From: Strongylocentrotus purpuratus
Lineage: Eukaryota; Echinodermata; Echinoidea; Camarodonta; Strongylocentrotidae
Length of the DNA: 64,000 nt
Reading direction: 5' to 3'
Assembly: GCF_000002235.5 (NCBI RefSeq)
Contig: NW_022145597.1
Coordinates: 28,660,423-28,724,422 of the forward strand
This document shows, piece after piece, positions 1-12,530 of this stretch (the first letter of the stretch is position 1; every line of letters begins with the position of its first letter). The notes beneath the pieces were generated by a model that saw nothing but the letters and a program-made list of their open reading frames with translations, made no database searches and had not been told where the DNA came from. Position numbers and translations under genes: made by a program.

Positions 1-322
1 TAATTTAATATCGTTATAACGACCTAACAGCGGGTTGAGCTTCGAATAAAATAATGGAGATATTTTTGTGGTTGAGTGATCACAGAGAGGGCGCAGATAT
101 CTCTTTCACGCTGGGATAAGCGTGCGGGAAATAAGTGTATATAATCAAATATACCGAGTACGTACGATAAGTGAAATTTGTTTCAAAGTTAAGAACAGTG
201 CTTAAAAAAACACACGTCACATTAACTATGTAACCGGGAATGTTATTCACATCTTTCAGATTTTATTTGAACTCATTTCTGGCTTTCATACTATAAGTGC
301 GTACAAATGCATCAATTACATT
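1..322. other. Intergenic, nothing recognised
   Basis: AT-rich sequence with no plausible exon, RNA gene or repeat that I can name. Short open frames here lack coding character. Confidence 0.5.
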
Positions 323-547
323 CACTATGAACATGACAGACAAAGAAAGCGGACAAAATATACAGTTCCTCATGTAGACAAAGGAACATCCCTTCATTGC
401 TACTATGTAAAAATGTGTAGAACAGATGAATTTGCATGTGACACCTGTTCTACACATTTTTACATAATAGCAGCGAAGGGATGTTCCTTTGTCTACCTGG
501 GGAACTGTATATTTTGTCCACTTTCTTTGTCAGTCATATTCATAGTG
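323..547. repeat. Long hairpin (inverted repeat, ~103-bp arms)
   Basis: The left arm (323-425) and right arm (445-547) are reverse complements along their whole length with only a few mismatches, separated by a 19-bp spacer. The arms begin CACTATGA and end with its counterpart CATAGTG. The form is that of a snap-back MITE or a long hairpin RNA precursor. No coding content is seen; the open frame that spans it is a by-product of the repeat. No clear target duplication was found, so the transposon family is not assigned. Confidence 0.85.
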
Positions 548-1841
548 ATTATAGTCAAACTTGTCCATTACGGTCACTCAAGCATGCATTGACTGTAGGC
601 CGGTGGCCTTTCTAGGCAGGTTCTACAGAACACATTTCTTTCTCAAGGGAGACGAAATAAATGGTGCCTACACCACTAAGGAAGGTTTCACTATATTTCA
701 AAATGTTGTTGTAGGCCTGAGTATAATCACGTGAGCAAATCATTAGTAAAAAATTATTATTATTGTAATAGCGTTGGGCCAGCCATGGGGGGGGGGGGGG
801 GGGCACTGGTATCATCTTTATCATCGAGGGAGGTTGTTGGAAGTGTACCTATTATCTTCGTCTCACGTTCTCTTCCCCGGTCCCTTTCGCTCTCTTTTGT
901 ATTTATTCTTTCGCCTTTCGATGATGCAGGGGCACGTTCCCCGTGCTTCGTGTGTCCACGCCTCTGTTTAGTGTAGTTTTGCAATCACTTTACTCTACCC
1001 GTTTCAGCCCCTAATGGTGTACTGCATGAAATCTGGAATGTTAAGTAAGCCATGCAAGGCAAATAAGTTGGTATAGGGTAACGCCATTTGTTAGCGAAAA
1101 TAAGTCCATATTTGACTACGGAGAAATCGGGATTTGAATTATGACGTCATATCTACTTGCTGGATAATATTTTGAAATTGATTTTGCAGCGTGAAAATAT
1201 TTCTCACGGTGAATGTAGATGTCATGGCGTTCTCGGAGAAACGTTTTTGACAGATAATTATTTCAGGAACGCACGCAATCTTTCTGATTTATAAACAGAC
1301 ATCACCGAGAAAAGAAAATTGGCACCCATTCCCCACCCCCAAAAAACAAAACACAGCACCGACGAGCACTGGATAATCGTGTTTAGAAGCGCGTAACATT
1401 TTTTTTTTAAAACTACAAATTGATAAGAATTTCATGCGGTGAATCCTCCGCAAAGATGTCACCGCGTTTTGACACTCACACGGTGAGCTATTTTCAGAAC
1501 AGAATGTTGTAACGAGACATGGTTACCAAATGGGGAGGGGAATGGTTGTCGATTCGAAAAGCTAATTTCATTTACAAGATTATAGTAGTCTTTTTATGGT
1601 GTTTTGAAGCGCTTAGCAGCAACATGATATGATTTCTTGAGGTGAATGTCATTGCTTTTTTTAAGGCTTTGTGATATGCGTCCAGCCTGCTATTTTTGGA
1701 CGTATGTCATAACTCTATGTTTATGTTTTATCTAATATTACCAAGAACAGAAAGTATTAGTCGATTCAAATTACAAAATTGTATCAACAAGATAAATCTC
1801 CTGTCGAACCTCGGTTCAGTTTCCTTCGTATGCAAATACAA
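548..1841. other. Intergenic, with a G homopolymer
   Basis: Noncoding AT-rich DNA. It includes an uninterrupted G run near 787-803 and a T run near 1400. No exon, tRNA or named repeat recognised. Confidence 0.5.
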
Positions 1842-2227
1842 CATGTCATCAGGCGCGTACGCAGGATTTTTTCAAGGGGGGGGGGGTTTAACATTTATAA
1901 ATCGGGCCGAAAATTTCGCAACGACTCAGCCAGCCGCTGAATAAGCGGGGGGGGGGGGGGGGGGGGGGTAAGAGGTCACTTTTTTTTTTTTTTTTGGTCT
2001 CGAAATTTGAAAATTTGACATTTTGGTCCGTTGGGGGGGGGGGGGTAAGGTCAGCTTTTTTAGGTCAACCATGGGAATTTTTTATTTATTTTTTTTAATA
2101 AAAAAAAAATTAAAAAAAATAAAATCCAAAAGGGGGGGGGGGGTTTACACACAAAAAATTACCAAAGGGGGGGGGGGTTTAACCCCCCAAACACCCCCCC
2201 CCCCCTGTGTACGCGCCTGCACGTCAT
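1842..2227. mobile_element. hAT-type MITE with 8-bp target duplication
   Basis: The element (1850-2219) starts CAGGCGCGTACGCAGG and ends with the matching inverted terminal repeat CCTGTGTACGCGCCTG. It is flanked by CATGTCAT (1842-1849) and CACGTCAT (2220-2227), an 8-bp target-site duplication with one change. Eight-base duplications and CAG...CTG ends are typical of hAT transposons. The interior is 370 bp of G homopolymers and T/A runs with no transposase, so it is non-autonomous. Open frames reading through the G runs are not genes. Confidence 0.8.
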
Positions 2228-2286
2228 TGGCCACGAACTGACGTGTCTTCCGTAATCTTGCATATCACATTTTATGGCTGTTATTC

Positions 2287-2796
2287 TTAAAGGTAATACA
2301 AAGTTTTGGTAAATTTTGAAAATTGGCTGGATAGTGATTCTTTACAATTTGTATATATTTGGATGCCCCTGTGGATGTATTATAAGCACCAGAAAATTTA
2401 GCACCTAAAACACTTCTGCTTTCGAGAAAATTTGAATTAAAAAATTTACCGGTGCTCCCGGTAAATTTTGATGAATTTCAAATAGCGCCTACGGCCAAAC
2501 AATGGTAACTGCGACCATGAAAATCTCAGAATTTGTAGTTGTGGTATATAATTTCCAAATGGGAATAGCCAATCGGTCGATTCTAGTCAAGAAACATTAT
2601 TTTATAGCTAAATTGATATCTTGACCTTGAGAGGGAGCTATACAACATGAACAGCTTATTATTTACAATTTCATCACTTTAGACTCGATTTCAACAGCGA
2701 CAACGGTTACTGAATATTGTAGGATCACATATGCTTCCAATATGTTAATTTGAACCAAATTCATGACCCCATACCAAAACTTTGTATTACCTTTAA
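2287..2796. mobile_element. TTAA-flanked inverted-repeat element, family E copy 1
   Basis: Terminal inverted repeats AGGTAATACAAAGTTTTGG (from 2291) and its reverse complement (to 2792) are flanked by TTAA on both sides (2287-2290, 2793-2796). A second copy lies at 42533-43035 and is alignable along its whole ~500 bp. TTAA duplications are the hallmark of piggyBac-type insertion, which is an inference here because no transposase is present. The interior shows no coding sequence. Confidence 0.85.
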
Positions 2797-4329
2797 GATT
2801 TCGGACTTGTTCGTCTGGGGGAAATCCTCACAAAAATCCAACGATTCACCTGTGACGGAGCAATTAAAGGAGGCACGGAGACACAGAAAATTCGTGCATC
2901 ACTTCCACTCAAATGTCAAAAGAAAAGAAAAGAATGCATTTCATCCTTGTGGTCCCCCATGTTTCCTCAATGTGCACGACACTGCACTCACATACATGAG
3001 TCAATAATGTTTGTATGTATGTTACTGTATTCATCACAATGAGCGGAACTTGTCTCTATGACTAATTAAGAAATGACTCAAAGTTGGACAAAAGGGTTTT
3101 TTATACACAAATATGGAAATTTCCCTGAGAAATTCGGATACAACATCGAATCGCACCTGCCCCCTTGTTTTGACGCAATCGGAAGTTTTTCTAGAATCTG
3201 GGGGCAGCCACTACTTCGCAAACATGGTAAAAACGGATATAAAATACCGGGAACTGTTTCCAACAACGTCTAAAAGTTTCGTGAGCGATAGATTATAAGA
3301 TTCGTGAGTTATATTATATCAGACATTAACGATCGTACCGATTAAATCGCGGCTTCGAAACTGCTAACGAGTAGATCAATTATTGTCCCCTTTCACTAAT
3401 TATACTAAGTTGATGAATTAACGAGCGCAAACCGTGTCTCTATGGCAACCCGTCATGCGATCTCCTCGTCTGATCTCATAAATCTCGCTTGATTCATTCA
3501 CGCTTCTCTGAAGCCATCCTGCGAGATTTTGATGGGCTTTTACATTTTCATGTTTCCAAGGATGATTAGGTATATGGTTTTGATGGAAATGGATATTGAC
3601 TGATGTCACAGAGCTTACTGCTTATAGCTTTGCAAAGTAAATGGAAAGTTAGATTAATCATGCCTTTTGGTCTTTCAAACGAGAATTTTCACCTCAATTC
3701 CATCTTCTCATGCCTTTCCTCTTTCTCTCTCTCTATTTTATCCACTCTCTCCTTTACATTACCTCTTTTTTCGATTTCATCTCCCTAACATCTTCACATG
3801 AGTTTGGGTTCTCTCCTAATCCTCCTCTCCTAATCCCTGTTTGTTCTTTAGTTTTGATCATACTATCTATATGGAAAATCAGTTCTAATGTGATGGGGAG
3901 CAAAACAGTTTTCACTACAAAGGTAGAAAATTGCTTTGATTTGTTATCTTCTTAATTATAGAAATAATACATACTGCTATACCGCTTTAATAATAAAAAC
4001 AAAGTTTCAAGCGCTTCCAAGTATTCTTCTTTATAAAAATAATGATGCAGAATTTCCAATTGCTCGAATGAAGAGAATGTCCATTACCAAACATTAATAA
4101 GTTTTCCTAAAACATTCATGGACTGTCGTCTGTGCACCTTCCATTTACCCCGATGATTTATCATTGATGACAGGTGCGATCGTCTCAGGCCTAGCTCCGG
4201 TCAATTCGCTAATCACTTGGATTAATAATGTAAGATATCATTTAATATCAGCCAAGAAAGACAGGCGTGGCATAATTTACTTTTTAATGGCCTTCGAGTA
4301 AGTGAGGGTTAATTAAGAAGACAAAATTG

Positions 4330-4389
<60 letters not shown>

Positions 4390-4763
4390 GTCTTCCGGTG
4401 ATAAATCGCGAGGGCACCCAAAGTGACATGCTAATCACAAATTGTTCATGTATAAACCGAATGGGGAGGGGGCCGAGGGGCAAACAAATATAGAACGAGT
4501 CTAGAATATTGCTACTAAATTTGTTATTTGTATAATTTCTGTCATTCCGATGTTGTAATCGCCTTGTTTATATCGTTTAATTGTTATATTTCTTGAAAGT
4601 GCCGAATTGATGATAATAATAATGATGATAATAAAGAAAGATTGAGAGAGACAGCTAGGTATTCAGAGGGAGGATGTGAAGATAACTATACATGCATGGG
4701 ATAGAGAGACTGGGAAGGAAATGGAGAGACATACAAAGTTAGATACAGGGGGTTAAGGTTGGA

Positions 4764-4796
<33 letters not shown>

Positions 4797-7084
4797 TGTG
4801 TGCGCATGTGTACATGTATGTATGCGTGAAGACGAAGTGAAAGGAAAGGTAAAGAAAGAGAGAGAGAGAGAGAGAGAGAGTAAATTGATGGATGTTCAAA
4901 GAAAAGGAGAAGGGATTATCGGAGATCATACATAAACAAAGTTTCAGCTCATAATTTTACCCGAACAAAAAACTAATCGTGAAATTGGAACTGGTACGTG
5001 ATGAATGGGGAAGACATGAAAGATAATCATCTAGGTTGTTTAGGCGAGTATACAAAACGAAAAGTTTCCCAATATTAATGCATGTGGTATGATAAACAAA
5101 TTGTCTTTTAAGCGTCTTTTTATTACCGATAAAAAGTACAAGTAGTGCAAATGCGAGATAAGGCAGTAAAAGAACCAAAACAATAATGTTGATTCAATGA
5201 GTATCAATGAGAGCATCATGTTTAAATCTTTAGTAAAAATGATTATGTTGATAATTAAAAAAGGAACCATGTGGAAGGGTAAACAGAAGAAAAAATGAGA
5301 GTAGCAATAAAGTTCTTTGAGAAGAGGAGCTCCTGTGCTCTTTTCGTTACCGATGCAAAGATAAAGTAGTGCCTTGGGGTTTAAGTATCAAGAACAAAAC
5401 ACCAGGATGTGATATTGCACCAATGAGAACGAGAGAGTATGCACATTGTGAATCTGAACAAACAGAGGCTGGGCTAAGAGTAGCAATAAAGGTCTTTGAG
5501 AAGAGGAGCTCCTGGATTTTTTTCCATTGAAAATAAAAGATAAAAGGGAGAACTTTATCTCATACTTTCACCCCACTTTCAAAGGGGCGCGTGCATTACC
5601 CTATTAACTGAATAGCCTACGTGGAATAATGCATGTAATTATAAACGAGATAATCCTCATTTCCGATGAGGCTAGCGGGCAAGAAAAGAGAAAACGTGTA
5701 CACCATTTGGCGTAAATGAAAGCATCTAGTTCTCGTTTTTCACATCAAAGCTATTTCGGGAGTAAGAAAGTAGTGCATCAATTTGATTCTTGCAGGGAAG
5801 CGGACGATAATTGGGATGCAGAACACACAAAAAAAAATGAAATTGTAAACACGATACGAGATTAAAATTAATTAAGTGATGGGAATAAAACTAGACAACG
5901 GACTGAACATTAATGTAAGGGTGAGGGCTGAAAAAATACAGACGATAACTATAATAAGTTTCGTGAATATATTTAAGCCTTGTCTATCAGTTTTGTTATA
6001 ATTCTAAAAACGATTACTTTGTCCGTAGTCAGGCCCCAAAAGCTACCTTTTGTTCATAATGTTTTCATTTATCTATGATTACAGTTATAAACCATGACCG
6101 TAAGTTATTATGGGCTTCACGATTATGTCTAGATTAGGAATTGTGCACGAATCATTGGTCACCTCGTAAGGCACATGATTCATGTACACTGCTGCACAGC
6201 TCATTATCTAGAACAGTTTATATCAGATAAAGTTGCTGAGGATTTGTCATTTTGCTTGCGTCAATACATGCGCTAATGAAGTCCAAGATGGAGATTGTTT
6301 GCATTCGCCTGAAATGCTGTGCAATGTTTGCACTTTCTGTTCATTGTGAATATTTACTGCGTACGCTTTTCATCCTTACAAAGCGCGTCAAACACCTTTA
6401 CTGACGCAGCCTTGCGTTAATACATGACGCCTCGAGCTCAACTAGCATAAAGGAAAGAGTCGTGTTGGGAGGCCCAATCTAACTTGGACGATATTTGATG
6501 TTAGAATAAAGAAAGGGATAAAAAGTCCAATATGTTGATAAAGCAGTCGATCAAATTGTCACTGAAAGGGATATTGTGGTGATTGCATGTTTAATAATTT
6601 CCGTTTTTAACTACAATCCTATTTAATTCAGTTGTCAATTGGTTTCTCGGTCACGTTACTCATAAAGATCAGAATTGTGGTGTCTGGTTACATTTTCTAA
6701 TCTACGAACGGATGCACACAGATCAGAAGACGCTTCATGAATATTAAGTTTTAGTCAGTAGGATTATCTATAATGAAACACGATAGATTAGTACTTATTT
6801 TCATGTAATATGTGCACTAATTAAATGAATCACTCACCGTATACGTGTTCCATACCTGCTGTTTGTTTTATAGGCTCATTTAACATACCATTTCCAAATG
6901 TTTTTTTGTATTGGATGTTCATGATGACCTTTCCATGAGGTCTTAAAATCTTTTAGATCTTTACATGAGAAGGTAAATGTAATGAAGATATATTTTAAAT
7001 TATCTATACTAGAGGTTTGTTATGCTGTCATGGTTTGCTTTTTTGTCACTCTGCGATTGGGGAGAGAAATTAGAGAAAGAAGGG

Positions 7085-7180
7085 GGACAGTGAGAGTGAG
7101 AGAGAGAGAGAGAGAGAGGGGGAGAGAGAGAGAGAGAGAGAGAAAGAGGGAGAGAGAGAGAGAGAGAGATGTGATGGAGG

Positions 7181-7214
<34 letters not shown>

Positions 7215-7220
7215 GAGAGA
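7085..7220. repeat. AG-rich microsatellite
   Basis: About 135 bp of GA dinucleotides interrupted by GGG triplets. The open frames through it, encoding Arg-Glu or Ser-Leu runs, are artefacts of the repeat. Confidence 0.9.
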
Positions 7221-9607
7221 AGAAATGTTGACAGGGCATGTCGTCATTACCGCATTTTATTTTGAGTACTTAACGAAGGGAAATCCCATTTGATCAATGC
7301 ATGCTCTTAACTGATCAAATTCTCGTTAAATCTAAACCGAGAGCCCAGACAACTGACATTTAATTATTCAACCGATCGTGATGGATTCAGGATAGGGCTA
7401 TTTCAGAATGAATCCACCTTTCCGCCCCAAAGAAACTCGCAAACAGCCCCTTTTTAGCATTATACTGCACAAAGTATGCTTCAAAATACAGGAGCTTGTT
7501 TTGAGATATTCTTATACAATTTAATTGATTAATTAATTATTTTTTTTACTTTTAAATTCAGGATAATCATTTTTGGAATTATCCCTCAACAACAACCAGC
7601 GGGCAACAGGAGAATAACTTGACATTTCCCTTTTTCGGGGGGGGGGGGGGGCGGGGGCTACAGCAAGCGCCTAGTCTATATACCGCTCCCCGTTTATCAG
7701 TTTCCTGATACGCCGTTAGCCTTATACAAGAACACTGCACTAAGACTTTCGTTAGCTGACACCGCAATCAACACTCGATACCGGAAAACCCCACTCAAAA
7801 ACTTGAAAGTAAAGAGAATTTTTTTGAAGAGTTTTGAAATCATTGAGGCCCTACTAAATGCTTGCAAAAATTGTACATATCGAGCAAAGGTTTGTTGATA
7901 GAACAATGTATCGCTTCCCTGCTTTCTGTATTTCTTAACTGTCAAGTGAACGTAAAGAAATATTGTTATTAGTATTCTGGTGTAATAAAAGATGCAGTAT
8001 TTAAAAAATTGACCCTTGTTATGCATTTTTTTTTGGGGGGGGGGGGAGGGGGTTACTTTCCATTATCAGGTAGAATTAAAACTTTAGCTTGTATAATTTT
8101 TTTATTGTTTTAATAAAGTGTTGAGTGTTGTCTGAATTCTAACTTTTCTTTGCTCTCCTTTTTTGTTTTCTCTATTCCATCTTTCTATTTTTTGTTGCCA
8201 TTCGGGGCGGGCGGGGCGGGGGGGGGGGGGGATCCGGCTACGCCACTGGCTTTTCAATCTTCTTTCGTGTCCCTGGTTTATTGCCATAAAAAAGGAGAAA
8301 ATGGCAATCCTTCAAACTCTTCGTCTCTAAACGGAAACTTCTGTTACTATGGGTACAGTTGACATTTCTTGTAATATAAGGGAGCGGTTTCCTAGTGCAG
8401 TTTTTAGTCATGGAGTTTGAATCAGGGAGAGGGGGGGGGGGGGGCTGTCTCCATATTATTAAAAATAGATAAACGAGATGGTTACTGATTTCAATATAGT
8501 AAAAATATTGATTTCTATTAGGTCTTACCATGAACAAAAATAATTATCCCAAAGGCTGTTGTCATTATGTAGCATAATATTTGCACCAATATAATGTAAC
8601 TGTGTATCATAGGCTATTAAGGGTAAACCATCACCCGTTTCCAATATCCCCCACCCTCGACGGATCGACACCCAATATTTCAGTTCAGTGCACATGTTTA
8701 GGAAAAATAGGCAGATATTCGAACAACTATATTTCGATAACATCTTCATATGGAATGGATATCATCAAATCAAAGAAAACAGATAATAGCCAATGCAACA
8801 GTTCAATAGGCTTACTGAATTCAACAAAAAGAAACGTGTGTGTGCGATAGTGAACGACATCATTCATCAGACATCAGACACCATTCATCAAGAAAGGTCG
8901 ATATCGATTTTTATTTAAATGACACTTGATTAATTTCTGTAGTAATCAGGAGCACCCTCTGTCTGTCCCCTTCTCCCCGCCTGTGCCTCTCTCTCTCTCT
9001 GTCTCTCTCTCTCTCTCTGTATATCCTTCTCCCCTCCACCTCCTTTTATCTTTCTCCCACTCTCACCCTCTTGCCTTCCCTTTCTCTACGTGATCTTTCG
9101 CGCTCAGACATTTAGATTGGAACGTTTACACACAGTTCATGAATCAGAGCGCGTACGCGTACGTCGCCTATTCAATGACAAAACACTGATGTCTAGTTAA
9201 CGCTAGATATTTCGAGACCAAATGTGAATAGTAGCCGAGCCGCTAGAGATGTCCTCGTTATCATTATGACATATTGTTTTGCTTGCCTGTGGTTCCATTG
9301 ACGCTAGGGTTGTGAACTATTGAAATGCATTCATGTATGTCTGATGCCGATGGAAAGAGATAGTTGCGTGATTATGTCCCGGATTGTGTTTTCTTAGAGG
9401 AAGTCGCCGTGAATAGAACGGACTGAGTCAAAATTAAGTCGCTACCCGTAGATCTGCCTTGCCAAGGACAAATAGGTATGTTTGTATGTGTCTGTTAATA
9501 TCTTAGAATCTTTGAAGTATATAATGTTCAGTAGTGTATAGTTGTATACACAATGTTTTAAAGGAAGAAGGGGAGTGGGGGCCGTGGGGTCGGTTGTCTA
9601 GAATATT

Positions 9608-9731
9608 AATGTGGAGTCCTGCCAATACCACCGCTACCAGTGCACCACCATCACAACAACTACTACTACAACCACTACCACCTGTTCGGCTTATAATACT
9701 TCTACAACAACTACTACTACTGCTACTATAG

Positions 9732-9763
<32 letters not shown>

Positions 9764-9780
9764 TACTACTACTACTACTA

Positions 9781-9826
<46 letters not shown>

Positions 9827-9835
9827 GCTATATAC
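9608..9835. repeat. TAC/ACT trinucleotide microsatellite
   Basis: An imperfect ACC/ACT/TAC array becomes a nearly pure TAC array from about 9729. The predicted poly-Thr, poly-Leu and poly-Tyr readings depend only on frame, so no protein is inferred. Confidence 0.9.
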
Positions 9836-10410
9836 CACTACTATTGTGACGAGAACAAGTTCTATTTCTACTTCATATGTTATAACCTACCAGTATATAT
9901 TCTCCCGAGGACTCTATTATTAGCATAGAACTATTATCCACATTCGTGATAAGTTTACGTACTGCTACTGCCGTTTTGATATAATTAGACTCATTGCATC
10001 CTGCTAGTACTGAGTGCTCAGTTATCAGTTATCAGCTGTATTACCTGTAGTAGCCTATACACTAGAAGGTTTGAAGAACATTTCTTGTTGTCAGGCTATT
10101 TTCAATTCAATGCGATGGCCTCAGTCGAATTTAAAACCTTGTACACTATAGTTTTGTTCATCCTTTCTTTTCACAGCTCTTTCACTGTGACGCTGTATTT
10201 TTCCTAAATACCCTCAGTGCTCATAACAAAACAGAAACAAAAACCAGACAGTTCCAAAGAACCATGAATGGATCACATATTTTTATGTGTCCTTGTTAAA
10301 CAAATAATGCCATCATTAACATTGTTTGTAAGGGGGGAGGGGCTGGGATCATTTCCTCTCTTAGATAAGAGCTTTAACATAATCCGCGGGTGTAGTAACA
10401 ATGCCCATTT

Positions 10411-10829
10411 GTACGGAAGCGTTAAAGTGCCACTCTACTTGACGACATGACGAGATATATCATCGTGTCAAGTCGACTTAAAATATCCACATGAACTTTT
10501 TGTGAAGTCGACTTGGCAAGATAATTTATTTCGCCATGTCGACATTACTTTTTGGGTAGTCGACTTGGTAAGATAATCGCCATGACGACATGTATGTTTT
10601 AGAAGTCGACTTGGTAAGATAACTTATGTCGCCATGACGACATGAACTTTTTGTGAAGTCGACTTGGCAAGATAATTTATTTCGCCATGTCGACTAATAA
10701 AAGTTGATAAGTCGACATGGTAGGTTAAATATCTTTACATGTCGACATGATATGGATATTAAGTCGACTTGACAAGATGAAATATCTCGTCATGTCGTCA
10801 AGTAGAATGGCACTTTAACGCTTCCGTAC
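10411..10829. mobile_element. GTCGAC-rich palindromic element with ~45-bp terminal inverted repeats
   Basis: The ends are inverted copies: GTACGGAAGCGTTAAAGTGC at 10411 and its reverse complement ending at 10829, continuing inward for about 45 bp with few mismatches. Between them is an array of imperfect, mutually inverted ~40-60-bp units, each with a GTCGAC core followed by TTGGCAAGATAA- or CATGACGACAT-like words. I count ten GTCGAC sites in about 330 bp. No reading frame is conserved. It has the form of a non-autonomous DNA transposon with an internal satellite and can fold into many alternative hairpins. Confidence 0.8.
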
Positions 10830-11496
10830 TTTTGAGCTATTTCGTACAAACAACATTCTTACCCTTGAGAAAACAGTGATTTTGCTAAAGCATACATCAT
10901 GTAATGTCTGGTCATGGTCATCATAGTTTTGAGTCTTCCGACAATAAGTATATGCATTTCAGAGATTTATAATAAACCCTGCATTATGTGTGTTAATAGT
11001 TATATTAATACTAAACGGTGTGTAGCTTAAACTAGAACTGACACAAATTGTAAATGATACTTATCCCATCCATCGCTGCAGGGTGTTGTTGAAATGTAAA
11101 CATATTTACAGATTAAAATATACATCAAAATACATCAAATGCATAAATTACCAATTCCAGTCAATTAACACAGGCTACAATACAAGCAGAGTGGTCATTT
11201 TCGTTCACAATAAGTAAAAGGGTATCATTTTATTCACTATTATCAAGGAAGTCCACACAATTATTATCAGTCTATGTTTCGACATAAAAACAGAACTCTC
11301 TATGGTGCGTGCATACATGGACATAGAATCGATCAAACCATCCATCTGTATACCGAAAGTACAAAGAAAATATTTAACGAAAATAAGGCATGCATGAACA
11401 GCCTATATCGAACTATTGGTTATGGCAGTTGTGCATGTGATACACAGTATACAAAGAAAGAATAGAAAAGTATATTCAAATTCCTATTTAACTCGT

Positions 11497-11600
11497 CCAA
11501 GCATCATATATAAATGTGAAGCGCTTTGAGAGGGCCTTCGGTCCTGAAAAGCGCTAAGAACTAGCTATTATTATAATCATTATTATCAGTTTGATCATTA
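11497..11600 (+). mobile_element. Retroposon 3' end (GCGCTTTGAGAGGGCC type)
   Basis: The stretch has a short hairpin-like GCGCTTTGAGAG...CTGAAAAGCGC motif followed by a TATTATTATA-type tail. This arrangement recurs at 3' ends of invertebrate LINEs and dependent SINEs. Only the terminal ~100 bp is seen, so the class is an inference. Confidence 0.45.
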
Positions 11601-11777
11601 AAATTCCCATTTTCTGATTGTAATTGCAAATAAATATACTTTTCACAATATGGCTGTAGCCCAAAGGATTTGCATGCCAGTCAAATTTAGGATTCTGATC
11701 CTAAATAGATGACTCATCCATAAATCAACCGAACTGCGAACCCTGCAGCATGAATGTAACGTTATTGTTTGGTGGAA

Positions 11778-11827
<50 letters not shown>

Positions 11828-12007
11828 GAGAGAGGGGGGGGGGTAGAAAGAGTTTATTGTCTAAAGCCATTGAAATTCGTTACATGGTTCATGACATGGA
11901 ATTTTCATGGCATGTGCCATAATAATGATCATTGATCATCTTGTTTATGATAATGCGCCTGAGAAGGCAAAGTCCAATCGTACATAGAAATAATGGGATA
12001 ATTTTTT

Positions 12008-12530
12008 ATTACGGTAATAAGATATAAATGAGCACACCCATTAAATCTCTGCCTTCGAAATAAGCTCATTACCATTATTACACAACGAATCTCTGAAATC
12101 CTTATGTAAGAGATGTTTCAACATATCTGTCTTGGTATTGTACGTGTTATCAGTTAAAGTTTGCTTTAATGTCATCATTTATTAGCATTATAATGTTAAC
12201 AGATTCAAAGAACATATTACATGTTGTATATGTTATATTTCTGAAGTGTAATTTGATTCGTATGTTGCAGAAGAAAATAAATTCAAATTCAAAAGATCTC
12301 AGAAAGTAAATTTAAATTGTTCATAGAGTTGTAGGTTCTTGATTACAATAATAAAATCATTAGCACACCCAATAATATCTGCCTTCGAAATAACGTCATT
12401 ACCATGATTACACAACGAATCTCTGAAATCTTTTGTAAGAGAATTTTGTTTTTACATATTTCGGAAAGCATATTTTAAATTATTCATAGAGTGTAGGGTT
12501 CTCGTTTACGGTAATTAATGAGAGCAATAA
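12008..12530. repeat. Degenerate local tandem duplication (~164-bp period)
   Basis: The block around CTGCCTTCGAAATAA...CACAACGAATCTCTGAAATC occurs at about 12048-12108 and 12381-12440. A second block (TTCATAGAGT-GTAGG) recurs near 12318 and 12480. The offsets of about 328 and 162 bp fit a shared unit near 164 bp. No function is visible. Confidence 0.6.

Larger units (their letters stand above)
2797..10410. other. Gene-poor intergenic region with microsatellites
   Basis: No exon with coding character was found on either strand. It holds CT/AG microsatellites near 4335-4390, 4767-4797, 4857-4881, 7085-7220 and 8988-9021, G homopolymers near 7638-7653, 8034-8050 and 8212-8231, and a TAC/ACT trinucleotide array near 9650-9835. 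A 36-bp sequence ending AGAAGAGGAGCTCCTG occurs at about 5302-5337 and again at about 5479-5514, marking an old duplication with a period near 177 bp. A hAT-like terminus reading CCAGTGGCGTAGCCGGATCC on the - strand lies near 8231-8250. Confidence 0.55.

Noticed and set aside
6982-7293. Open frames rich in Arg/Glu or Ser/Leu
   Set aside because: They read straight through an AG/CT microsatellite; the same happens near 11750, 34000 and 53130. No domain or splice support.
9611-9928. Open frame with poly-Thr/Tyr/Leu
   Set aside because: It is the translation of a TAC trinucleotide array and has no other coding character.
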